DNA of 50,949 nt from Candidatus Zipacnadia bacterium (lineage in GTDB: Bacteria; Armatimonadota; Zipacnadia; JALGUG01): positions 1 through 50,949 of the forward strand of contig JALGUG010000019.1 of assembly GCA_029820995.1 (NCBI GenBank), read 5' to 3'. This document shows positions 43,853 to 50,949 of this stretch, one piece after another (within the stretch, counting starts at the first letter, position 1; every line of letters begins with the position of its first letter). A model generated the notes under the pieces. It made no database searches and was not told where the DNA came from. It was given only the letters and a program-made list of their open reading frames with translations. Position numbers and translations under genes: made by a program.

Positions 43853-44350
43853 TTGTTCCCGTGTCAGGGCGAGGCACAGACGACTGTAGATGGCAAGGGC
43901 CGGATCACCCTCAAGTCGCCCTACCGCGAGCATGTCCCTTCAAAGCTGTATCTCATGCGGGACGTAGACGGCTGTCTGCGCGTGCTGGACAAGCACGCGT
44001 GGGATGCTGTTGCTGCTCGGTTCGCGAGCATGGACCCGATGAGCCCCGAGACGGCGCTTGTCGAGCGGTTCTACATCGCCGGCACCGCCGAGGTGACAGT
44101 GGACCCGGCGGACGGCCGAGTCCGGATACCGGAGAAGCTTCTTCAGTGGCTTGGCGCGACTGACGATGACCGCCAGGTCACGATCGTACCGAAGGCCTCA
44201 CATCTTGAGTTGTGGCTCAGCTCACGATATGACGCATATCTGGAGCAGAACGCGGAAGATGGGACGTTGCGTGACTTGGCCTTGAGTCTATTCGCGGGTG
44301 GCCGTCAGCGCCAAGACCCGAACGCCACGGCAATTGAAGATGACGCATGA
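43853..44350 (+). CDS. mraZ: Transcriptional regulator MraZ
   Basis: 165 residues from a TTG at 43853 with AGGTGG seven bases upstream; no ATG fits. Two SpoVT/AbrB-like halves: TTVDGKGRITLKSPYREHV (typical of MraZ, DxKGR) and VDPADGRVRIPEKLLQWLG. The N-terminus reads FPCQGEA, slightly divergent from the family FxGEY. MraZ represses the cluster that starts with it and acts on the nucleoid. Overlaps rsmH by 4 bp. Confidence 0.93.
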   Translation: MFPCQGEAQTTVDGKGRITLKSPYREHVPSKLYLMRDVDGCLRVLDKHAWDAVAARFASMDPMSPETALVERFYIAGTAEVTVDPADGRVRIPEKLLQWLGATDDDRQVTIVPKASHLELWLSSRYDAYLEQNAEDGTLRDLALSLFAGGRQRQDPNATAIEDDA

Positions 44351-45342
44351 GCGGTAGCTCTTCCATCCACGTGCCCGTGATGCTGCGGGAAGTGGTGGAA
44401 ACGTTGCAGATAAGGTCGGGAGGCGTATGGGTAGACCTCGGTTGCGGTCCAGGCGGTTACACGGCAGAGCTGCTCCGGCGTTGCGCGCCGGACGGTCGGG
44501 TCATTGCCCTGGACGTGGACGAGGACGCTCTGGCCCTCGCGCGTCGGAACTTGGCTTCTTTTCCCCCGGAACGGATTTCCCTGGTTCGTGCGAACTTCAC
44601 CGAGTTGGCCTCCGTGTTGTCGGAGGCCGGCGTGACCACGGTGAACGGCTGCGTGTTGGATGCGGGGTTCAGCCGGGACCAGGTGCTGGGCGACCAGAGT
44701 CGGGGGCTGAGCTTTCTTAAGGACGAGCCGCTGGACATGCGGCTCGATCGCACCTTGAAAACTACGGCAGCAGACCTGGTGAACACGTTGGAGCAGCGTG
44801 AGTTGGCAGCGCTGTTCCGGGACTTTGGGCAAGAGAGGCAGGCCGGCAGAATCGCAGCAGCGATCGTACGACGTCGGCGTCAACGGCCGATCCGGACCAC
44901 ACTAGAGCTCGCGGAACTAATCACAGCAACGGTCTCCCCCAGGCCGCGTGGTAACAGGGTACGACACGCAGCCACCAAGGCGTTCATGGCCCTGCGCACC
45001 GCGGTAAACGATGAACTCTCCGCGCTCCGGGCCGGAATCGAGCAGGCTGTCCTGGCCCTCCAGCCCGGCTCCGGCCGCATGGTGGTCGTCTCGTACGACA
45101 GTAACGAGGACGGCCTCACCAAGCGGACCTTTCGCGATCTGGAGCGCGGCTGTCGCTGTCCTGCCTCTCTGCCCACCTGTGTCTGCGGCCGTAGGCCGGA
45201 AGTGAGGGTTCTGACCAAGAAGCCGGTTCGTCCCAGTCGCGAGGAGATCGCGGCCAACCCTTCCGCCCGCAGCGCTCGCCTGCGTGCTGTGGAGCGGCTG
45301 CCGGAGGTCAAGACGGACGCCGACGGTGCGGCATCACTCTGA
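44347..45342 (+). CDS. rsmH: 16S rRNA (cytosine-N4)-methyltransferase RsmH
   Basis: 331 residues. SAM-dependent methylation of C1402 of 16S rRNA at the P site. HVPVMLREVVETL, VDLGCGPGGYTAELL, then LDAGFSRDQVLGDQSRGLSF and DEPLDMRLDRTL, RRRRQRPIRTT, and a C-terminal CRCPASLPTCVCGRRPEV cysteine pair. The SAM-binding text LDAGFS differs from the usual DLGVSS but the rest is intact. ATGA overlap with mraZ. ftsL lies about 300 bp downstream. Confidence 0.95.
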   Translation: MSGSSSIHVPVMLREVVETLQIRSGGVWVDLGCGPGGYTAELLRRCAPDGRVIALDVDEDALALARRNLASFPPERISLVRANFTELASVLSEAGVTTVNGCVLDAGFSRDQVLGDQSRGLSFLKDEPLDMRLDRTLKTTAADLVNTLEQRELAALFRDFGQERQAGRIAAAIVRRRRQRPIRTTLELAELITATVSPRPRGNRVRHAATKAFMALRTAVNDELSALRAGIEQAVLALQPGSGRMVVVSYDSNEDGLTKRTFRDLERGCRCPASLPTCVCGRRPEVRVLTKKPVRPSREEIAANPSARSARLRAVERLPEVKTDADGAASL

Positions 45343-45650
45343 GACGGCGATCATTTTCCGGAGGGCGACCGCAGGCGGCGCATCTTCCGGAATCACGGGT
45401 TAGGGCGGACGACCATTCAATGGGAGCAACAACTGCGAACCACTGAAAAAGCACCAGCGACACCAACTTTGCAGCCTACACCACAGCAAATCCCACAGCT
45501 CAACACGCTGCAACACCACAGCATCATCGGCCTTCGCACGCGAAGCAACACAAGGTCATCTCCGCCATACTCACAGTAGACGTCCGCCCTGCCCGTGGGC
45601 TTCAGGTGCGGCTCCGGCTGGAGCATGACCGTTGGAAAGGATGGCATCTG
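45343..45650 (+). other. C-rich, G-poor intergenic stretch between rsmH and ftsL
   Basis: Unusual for the window: 45430-45600 on the plus strand is rich in C and A with repeated CAACAC, CACCAC and CACAGC units and few G. No ORF on the plus strand is convincing (an ATG at 45420 stops after eight codons). This is the profile of a Rho-utilisation site. No sigma-70 promoter was found here. Confidence 0.4.
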
Positions 45651-46148
45651 GTGGGCTTCCCCCTGCGGCACGAAGTACCTGCGTCCTCCCAGTCCCCGCC
45701 GGTGGCTAGTCCTTCCGGCGCGCACCGCAGAGCCTTGCTGTTGCTGGCGCGTAATCTGCTCTTGGGTGCGCTCTTGAACGGGATCCTCCTGGGCTATGTG
45801 GCTCTCTGCGTTCGAACCTCGGTGCTGGAGAGCCAACGACGGCGACTGGAACGCGAGGTGGCGATCGTGCGGGACGCCAACGCCGAGCGCCAAGGGCGTC
45901 TTGCTGCCGTCACCGACCCGAGGGAGCTGAGGCCGGTACTGATTGCCCGGGGGTTCGAGGCTCCGGCGGGCGTGGACCGGATCCCCGTTGCCCAGCCGCT
46001 TGCAGTTCCCAGGGCCACGCCGCCTGCTTCGCCCCCTCCTTCTCCGCCGGTGGCCCTGGCCTGGCTCCAGCGCAACTCGACTCAAGCCTGGCACGCAATA
46101 TCCAGTAGCCTGTTGCCCTCCGCAGAGGCCAGTCCGCCGCCGCGCTAG
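45651..46148 (+). CDS. ftsL: FtsL-like septum-formation protein
   Basis: 165 residues from GTG 45651 (AGGA nine bases upstream); a GTG at 45606 adds 15. It sits between rsmH and ftsI, where FtsL is found in dcw clusters. One transmembrane helix (about 28-52, LLARNLLLGALLNGILLGYVA) is followed by a coiled-coil stretch (VLESQRRRLEREVAIVRDANAERQ) and a proline-rich tail. Sequence similarity to FtsL is low, as is usual for the family, so the call rests on place and architecture. The role is to bridge FtsI and FtsQ/FtsB in the divisome. Confidence 0.7.
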   Translation: MGFPLRHEVPASSQSPPVASPSGAHRRALLLLARNLLLGALLNGILLGYVALCVRTSVLESQRRRLEREVAIVRDANAERQGRLAAVTDPRELRPVLIARGFEAPAGVDRIPVAQPLAVPRATPPASPPPSPPVALAWLQRNSTQAWHAISSSLLPSAEASPPPR

Positions 46149-46223
46149 AGCGGCATGGACCCAGCCGCTGGCTCAGGAAACCCGCCCTGGACCCCCACTC
46201 ACCGTCGGCGTCAGGAGACAGCC

Positions 46224-48011
46224 ATGGAAGGCTCCCCTCACGTCATCACAGTCCGAGCTCGTCAAGGCTTTCTGCTGGCTTGTTGCTGCTTAGCCGCGCT
46301 GCTCTTGCGCGCCGGCTGGATCATGGTCGCCAACCGCAGCCATTACCTCTCACTGGAGACCTTGATCACCCCGCCGTACCGGATCCTGCCGGCTGACCCG
46401 GGAAGCATCTACGATCGCCGGAGCGAGTTGCTCGCCAGGAGCAAGAGGCTGTGCGCGATCAGCGCCGATCCCTCCATGCTGGACAGTAAGGATAAGGACA
46501 AGAAGCGCACGCTCGTGGCGAAGGCTCTGCACGCGCAGTTGGGGGTGCCGCAAGGCGAGATCTTCGCACGGCTGGCGAAGCCGACCGTGTACGTCCCGAT
46601 CAAGTCGTTCGTGCCCGCAGAGCAGGGAGAGCGAGTTCGGAACCTCGGGCTCCCCGGCGTGGTCGTCCATCCTCAGTTGCTGCGAGTTTATCCGCGGGGT
46701 CAGCTCCTGGCCAACGTCCTGGGCATGCGCTGTCGCGCCAACCATCGGGCCCTGGAAGGGTTTGAGTGGTATTGGCGCACCACACTGGACGGGCGGGCTG
46801 GAGCCGCGGGGGCTAATGTGGACGCTTGGGGCCAGCGAATCATCGGTGCGCAGAATGCGCCGTGGACCGAGCCGGTGCCCGGCAAGGACATGTTCCTCAC
46901 CATCGACGGCCAGTTGCAGGAGACAGCGGAGCGCGTTCTGGACGACATCATGCGCCGGCATCGGCCCTTGAACGCCACTTGCACTGTGTTGGACCCGCGG
47001 ACCGGCGAAATCCTCGCCATGGCCTGCCGGCCGTCCTTCGATCCCAACAAGTACTGGAAGTACGACCCCGAAGCCTTCCGCAATCGCTGCGTATCGAGCT
47101 CCGCCGAACCGGGCAGCGTGTTCAAGGTCATTTTGATGGCCGCAGCCCTCGAGCATCAGGCGATCCGTCCCTCCGACACGTTCTACTGCTCCGGTCAGGA
47201 ACACGTGCCGGGAGGGGACATTAGCTGCTGGGGCAAGTACGCGAAGATCGGACACGGGCGACTGACGGCGACCGGGTGTCTGGTGCACTCCTGCAACGTG
47301 ATCGCGACGAAAATCGCCCGTCGAGTGGGACGGGAGGCCTATCTGGAGACCATCCGGGCCTTTCACTTTGGCGCCCGACTGGGATGTGGGCTTCCCGCCG
47401 AGGCGTCAGGCAGCGTGCCCCGCACGGAGGACGTGCATGTCAGGGAGCTATGCTCGCTGGGCTTCGGGCACAATGTGGCCGTGACGGACCTTCAGATGGC
47501 CACCGCGGTGGCGGCGCTGGCCAACGGGGGCAAGCTGATGTGGCCCCATATCGTCAAAGAGGTGCGCACGCAGGATGGCGAGCTGTTCCGTTCGGTGGAG
47601 CCCAGGGCGTTGGGGCGGCCTGTGTCGGAGCACACGGCGGCGCAGGTTATGGAGATGATGGAGGCGGTCGTGCTCCAGGGGACCGGGCATCGCGCGAAGA
47701 TCAAGGGTGTGCGGGTGGGGGGTAAGACGGCGACAGCGCAGAAGATCAAGCCGGCGGTCGTATCGCCGGAAGGGAAGGTGCTTGAGCCGGCCCGGTACTA
47801 CGAAGATCGGTGCCGCGTGGGGTTCGTGGGGGTCGCGCCGTTGGAGGCGCCGCGGTTCGTGGTCTACATCACTGCAGACGAGCCGCAAGTGGGCGAGCAT
47901 GGAGCCGATGTGGCGGCACCGGGTGTGCGCACCATACTGTTGGTGGCTCTGGGGAACGCGAACCTGCTGCCGCCGGAGGCGCGGGAAGAGCTGCAGAAAG
48001 AGGGCATATGA
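46224..48011 (+). CDS. ftsI: Penicillin-binding protein, peptidoglycan transpeptidase FtsI-like
   Basis: 595 residues from ATG 46224 (GGAG site). Class B PBP: N-terminal transmembrane helix (about 12-32), dimerisation domain starting with ADPGSIYDRRSELLA, linker domain, then the transpeptidase with SxxK as SVFK in PGSVFKVILM, SxN as SCN in VHSCNVIATKIA, and KTG as KTA in GGKTATAQ (G to A). Crosslinks septal peptidoglycan. Substitution of the final Gly in KTG is uncommon. The stop overlaps murE by 4 bp. Confidence 0.95.
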   Translation: MEGSPHVITVRARQGFLLACCCLAALLLRAGWIMVANRSHYLSLETLITPPYRILPADPGSIYDRRSELLARSKRLCAISADPSMLDSKDKDKKRTLVAKALHAQLGVPQGEIFARLAKPTVYVPIKSFVPAEQGERVRNLGLPGVVVHPQLLRVYPRGQLLANVLGMRCRANHRALEGFEWYWRTTLDGRAGAAGANVDAWGQRIIGAQNAPWTEPVPGKDMFLTIDGQLQETAERVLDDIMRRHRPLNATCTVLDPRTGEILAMACRPSFDPNKYWKYDPEAFRNRCVSSSAEPGSVFKVILMAAALEHQAIRPSDTFYCSGQEHVPGGDISCWGKYAKIGHGRLTATGCLVHSCNVIATKIARRVGREAYLETIRAFHFGARLGCGLPAEASGSVPRTEDVHVRELCSLGFGHNVAVTDLQMATAVAALANGGKLMWPHIVKEVRTQDGELFRSVEPRALGRPVSEHTAAQVMEMMEAVVLQGTGHRAKIKGVRVGGKTATAQKIKPAVVSPEGKVLEPARYYEDRCRVGFVGVAPLEAPRFVVYITADEPQVGEHGADVAAPGVRTILLVALGNANLLPPEAREELQKEGI

Positions 48012-49522
48012 TCACTTTTGCCCAGCTCCTCGCGGCGGTGCCGGAAGCCCGGCAGGTGCGTGGCGCGGATGTGCCGGTGACGGGGGTATTCACCGACTCG
48101 CGTCAAGTGCCGCCGGGCGGTGTGTTTGTCGCCATTCGAGGGCTGCAGCAGGACGGCCATGACTTCATCGCGGACGCCGTGCGGAGGGGCGCCGCGGCAA
48201 TCGTGTACGAGGACCCGACCCGTGACCGCCTGATCCCCGAGCGGACGGCGTCGGCCCGCGTTTCGTCTACGCGTCGCGCTGCCGCCCTGGCGGCCGCCAG
48301 ATTCTGGGGCGAACCGTCGCATAGTCTATATCTGGTGGGCGTCACGGGCACGAACGGCAAGACCACGACGACGTACTGCGTGGATCAGGTCCTCCGCGCC
48401 TGCGGGTTCCAGACTGCCGTGATCGGAACCCTGGGGCTGACAGTGGGCGGGCAGACCGTCGAGCTGGAGCGCACCACGCCGGAAGCGACGGATTTGCAGC
48501 GGCTGCTGGCGCAAGTGCGACGCCAGGGCGTTACCCATGTTAGCATGGAAGTCTCTTCACACGCCCTGGACCTGGAACGTACTGCCGGGATTCGGTTCGA
48601 CGCCGCAGTATTCACCAATCTGACGCAGGACCATCTCGATTATCACGCGAGTCTGGAGGAGTACCTGGCCGCGAAATTGCGCCTGTTCACGGAATATGCC
48701 GAGAGCGCGCGGCCGGAGAAGGACCTGCTGGGCCTCGTGAACGCCGACGACGCGGCGGCGGCCGAGGTCCTCACGCGGGCAAGCTGTCGCACGCTGACGT
48801 ACGGGATCAAGAGCGACTGCGATGTCCGGGCTCGCGACGTCGAGGTGGGCGCCGCGGGCGCCACCTTCCGCGTCGAGACGCCCCGGGGGCAGGCGCGAAT
48901 CCGGTTACGTCTAGGCGGCGCCTTCAACGTGTACAACGCGCTGGCGGCGGTGGCCCTGGCCGTCGGTGCCGAGCTGCCGCTCGATGCTGTCGTGGCGGGC
49001 CTGGAGGCCATGGAGCCGGTGCCCGGCCGCTTTGAGCGTGTGGACGAGGGGCAGAACTTCACGGTCATCGTGGACTACGCACATTCGCCCGACAGTCTGC
49101 GGAACATCCTGGAGAGCGCGCGCGCCCTCCGGCCGCGGCGGCTGTGGTGTGTGTTTGGGTGCGGCGGCGATCGTGACCGCGGGAAGCGACCGGTCATGGG
49201 GCGGGTGGCCACGGAGTTGGCGGATCAGTGCGTGATCACCTCGGACAACCCGCGCAGCGAGGACCCCGAGGCAATCATTCGGGAGATCGTCGCCGGCGTG
49301 GCCCGGAACAACTACACCATCCAGCCCGACCGGCGTCGGGCGATCGGAGAGGCTGTGGCCGCGTGCGGACCGGGCGATCTGCTGGTGATCGCGGGCAAGG
49401 GACACGAGGCGTATCAAATCATCGGGGACCGCACCGTTCCCTTCGACGACCGGGAAGTCGCGCGGGAGGCACTGCGAGCCCGGTCGGCAGGAGCAGGCGC
49501 GCCCGAGGGCGACGCGTCGTGA
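48008..49522 (+). CDS. murE: UDP-MurNAc-tripeptide synthetase MurE
   Basis: 504 residues from ATG 48008 (ATGA overlap with ftsI). Adds the third amino acid to UDP-MurNAc-L-Ala-D-Glu. ATP loop GVTGTNGKTTTTYCV, VSSHALDLERTAGI, FTNLTQDHLDYH and GAFNVYNALAAVALA, VDYAHSPDSLRNIL. The DNPRSEDP motif marks meso-diaminopimelate as substrate rather than lysine. C-terminal KGHEAYQII is normal. Followed by murF with a GTGA overlap. Confidence 0.97.
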   Translation: MITFAQLLAAVPEARQVRGADVPVTGVFTDSRQVPPGGVFVAIRGLQQDGHDFIADAVRRGAAAIVYEDPTRDRLIPERTASARVSSTRRAAALAAARFWGEPSHSLYLVGVTGTNGKTTTTYCVDQVLRACGFQTAVIGTLGLTVGGQTVELERTTPEATDLQRLLAQVRRQGVTHVSMEVSSHALDLERTAGIRFDAAVFTNLTQDHLDYHASLEEYLAAKLRLFTEYAESARPEKDLLGLVNADDAAAAEVLTRASCRTLTYGIKSDCDVRARDVEVGAAGATFRVETPRGQARIRLRLGGAFNVYNALAAVALAVGAELPLDAVVAGLEAMEPVPGRFERVDEGQNFTVIVDYAHSPDSLRNILESARALRPRRLWCVFGCGGDRDRGKRPVMGRVATELADQCVITSDNPRSEDPEAIIREIVAGVARNNYTIQPDRRRAIGEAVAACGPGDLLVIAGKGHEAYQIIGDRTVPFDDREVAREALRARSAGAGAPEGDAS

Positions 49523-50934
49523 CCGGGGTTGGGAGCATGGCAGCGCAGGGCCCGATCAACTGGACTCTGGAGCAGGTCGCTCAGGCCTGCGGCGGCGCCA
49601 TTGCCGTGCCGTGCGACGCCCGCATTACCGGCGTGTCCACCGACTCACGGCGGATCAAGCCGGGAGATTTGTTCGTTGCCCTGCAGGGCCGGCAGTTTGA
49701 CGGACACGATTTCGTGAGCGCGGCTGTGGATGCCGGCGCAGCGGCCGTGGCGGTCTCCAGGGAACCAACGGGTCTTCCCCCAGGCGCGGGCGTGGTGCTG
49801 GTGGAGGACACGCTTCTGGCCCTGGGCGCGCTCGGCCGCCGGCACCGAGAGCAGTTCGATGTCGCGGTAGTGGCGATCACGGGCTCCACGGGGAAGACGA
49901 CGACCAAGGAAATGACGGCCGCGATCCTGCGAGAGCTGGGTGAGACTCTGAGCAGTCCAGGCACAGAGAACAATGAGGTCGGCGTACCCCGGTCCCTGCT
50001 GCGTCTGACCGCGGGCCACCGGTATGCGGTGTTGGAGTTCGCGATGCGAGGTCCGGGCCAGATCAAGTACCTGGCGGAGATGGCAGAGCCCCGAGTGGGC
50101 GTAGTGACGAATGTCGGCGTCTCTCACCTGGGACTGCTGGGCTCGCGGGAGAAGGTCGCGGCCGCCAAGGGGGAGTTGCTGGCGGCTCTTTCCGCGGAGG
50201 GTCTGGCGGTCATCAACCGGGACGATCGCTTCTGGGGACTGCTGGAACAGCTTGCGCCCTGCCCTGTGCTGAGCTTTGGCTTGGGCAGCGAGGCGGCGGT
50301 GCGCGCCGAGGATCTGAGGCCGCAGGACCAGGGCGGCACGACCTTTCGGCTCTGCCTACCGGCGGGGACGGCCTCGGTGGAGCTGCAAGTGCCCGGTGAG
50401 CACAATGTCATGAACGCTCTGGCAGCCGCCGCGGCGGCGCACGGCCTGGGCGCGACGGCGGAACAGGTCGCCGCGGGGCTTGGAGGCTACCGCGGCGCGG
50501 AGCATCGGCTGCAGGTGCGAACGGCGCCGGGCGGCTGGACGATCCTCGACGACTGCTATAACGCGAGCCCTGATTCCCTGGCGGCAGCTCTGGACGTGCT
50601 GCGGCGTTTGCCGTGCGCTGGCCGGCGCGTGCTGGTGTTCGCCGACATGCTGGAGCTGGGAGAAGTCAGCCGCGAGGAGCACATCCTTGCCGGCGAGAGT
50701 GCGATCGAGGCCGGGGTGCAGGTGTGGCTGAGCTATGGCGAGCAGGCTGTGGTGGCCGCGCGCGCCGCGGAGCAAAGAGGCGGCGGAGCGGTGCAAGTGG
50801 AGCATTTCCCGACACTGGAGCGGCTCTGTGCTGCAGCGGCTGAGACGATCCAGCCCGGCGATTTGGTGCTGGTGAAGGGGTCCAATGGCATGAACCTCAT
50901 CGAGGTGGTCCGGAGGCTGCAGGATGCTTGCTAG
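49519..50934 (+). CDS. murF: UDP-MurNAc-tripeptide--D-Ala-D-Ala ligase MurF
   Basis: 471 residues from GTG 49519 (GTGA overlap with murE); ATG 49537 is an alternative. N-terminal domain begins NWTLEQVAQACGGAI and SRRIKPGDLFVALQG. ATP loop ITGSTGKTTTKEM, then NNEVGVPRSLL, EFAMRGPGQI, GEHNVMNALAAAAAAHG and LDDCYNASPDSLAAAL, FADMLELGE. Completes the pentapeptide precursor. The gene ends 15 bp before the window edge; mraY would be expected next. Confidence 0.96.
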   Translation: MTGVGSMAAQGPINWTLEQVAQACGGAIAVPCDARITGVSTDSRRIKPGDLFVALQGRQFDGHDFVSAAVDAGAAAVAVSREPTGLPPGAGVVLVEDTLLALGALGRRHREQFDVAVVAITGSTGKTTTKEMTAAILRELGETLSSPGTENNEVGVPRSLLRLTAGHRYAVLEFAMRGPGQIKYLAEMAEPRVGVVTNVGVSHLGLLGSREKVAAAKGELLAALSAEGLAVINRDDRFWGLLEQLAPCPVLSFGLGSEAAVRAEDLRPQDQGGTTFRLCLPAGTASVELQVPGEHNVMNALAAAAAAHGLGATAEQVAAGLGGYRGAEHRLQVRTAPGGWTILDDCYNASPDSLAAALDVLRRLPCAGRRVLVFADMLELGEVSREEHILAGESAIEAGVQVWLSYGEQAVVAARAAEQRGGGAVQVEHFPTLERLCAAAAETIQPGDLVLVKGSNGMNLIEVVRRLQDAC

Positions 50935-50949
50935 CCGGGCGGCCCTCGC

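Noticed and set aside
1-50949. CRISPR arrays, insertion sequences, prophage genes or rRNA
   Set aside because: No spaced direct-repeat array, transposase, integrase, phage structural gene or rRNA segment was seen; the only phased repeat is the short mraZ leader element.

Overview
This is a GC-rich bacterial chromosome segment with tightly packed genes, many joined by 4-bp start/stop overlaps (ATGA or GTGA). Three things suggest an uncultivated member of Armatimonadota or a close relative. First, a type IV prepilin-like protein has the N-terminal run [13 protein letters not shown] and a C-terminal DGHV motif, a signature common there and in Planctomycetes-like phyla. Second, several large secreted glycoside-hydrolase-like and DUF4855 proteins are present. 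Third, a Firmicutes-like SigH sigma factor sits beside the dxr-rseP-ispG-proS order. MurE carries the DNPR motif of meso-diaminopimelate-adding enzymes. The taxonomic assignment is inference; no rRNA is present.

Layout. 1-9092 (minus strand): threonyl-tRNA synthetase, a cytochrome c'-like lipoprotein, a PD-(D/E)XK nuclease, both glycyl-tRNA synthetase subunits, a dNTPase, a lipoprotein and a CobA-HemD fusion cut by the window edge. 9093-9378: a tRNA-Val(GAC) with its own promoter, followed by two strong hairpins before thrS. 9471-16271 (minus): subtilase, lipoprotein, a secreted glycosidase-like protein, LarB, a small secreted protein and a Gfo/Idh/MocA oxidoreductase. 16482-18123 (plus): a HicB/HicA-like pair and a GAF-like/degenerate GGDEF protein. 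18257-26352 (plus): the isoprenoid, site-2 protease and proS cluster, followed by a MEMO1-family protein, CvpA, a UBA-like membrane protein and SigH. 26424-38732: a HEAT protein, a URO-D-family protein, a DUF4855 protein with two discoidin-like domains, a TIGR00266/AIM24 protein, a GH39-like enzyme whose 5' end is broken by two frameshifts, two unrecognised secreted or neighbouring proteins and a zinc-ribbon membrane protein. 38806-43425: PilB, a TPR protein, an Mrr-like protein, a one-domain GspF protein and a prepilin. 43723-50934: the division and cell wall cluster mraZ-rsmH-ftsL-ftsI-murE-murF.

Seven good sigma-70-like promoters (TTGACA/TATAAT type, 17-18 bp spacers) can be read. Four hairpins look like intrinsic or convergent terminators, two of them between convergent genes. 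The most interesting non-coding signals are a 10-bp-phased CCGAA repeat between the mraZ promoter and mraZ (probable MraZ operator), a terminator-bearing leader between tRNA-Val and thrS (possible attenuation), and a C-rich, G-poor stretch between rsmH and ftsL (possible Rho site). No CRISPR array, insertion sequence, prophage or rRNA was seen, and I found no clear new defence system. The candidates for new biology are the cvpA/UBA-like/sigH module, the nuclease-glyQS coupling and the unrecognised secreted proteins.
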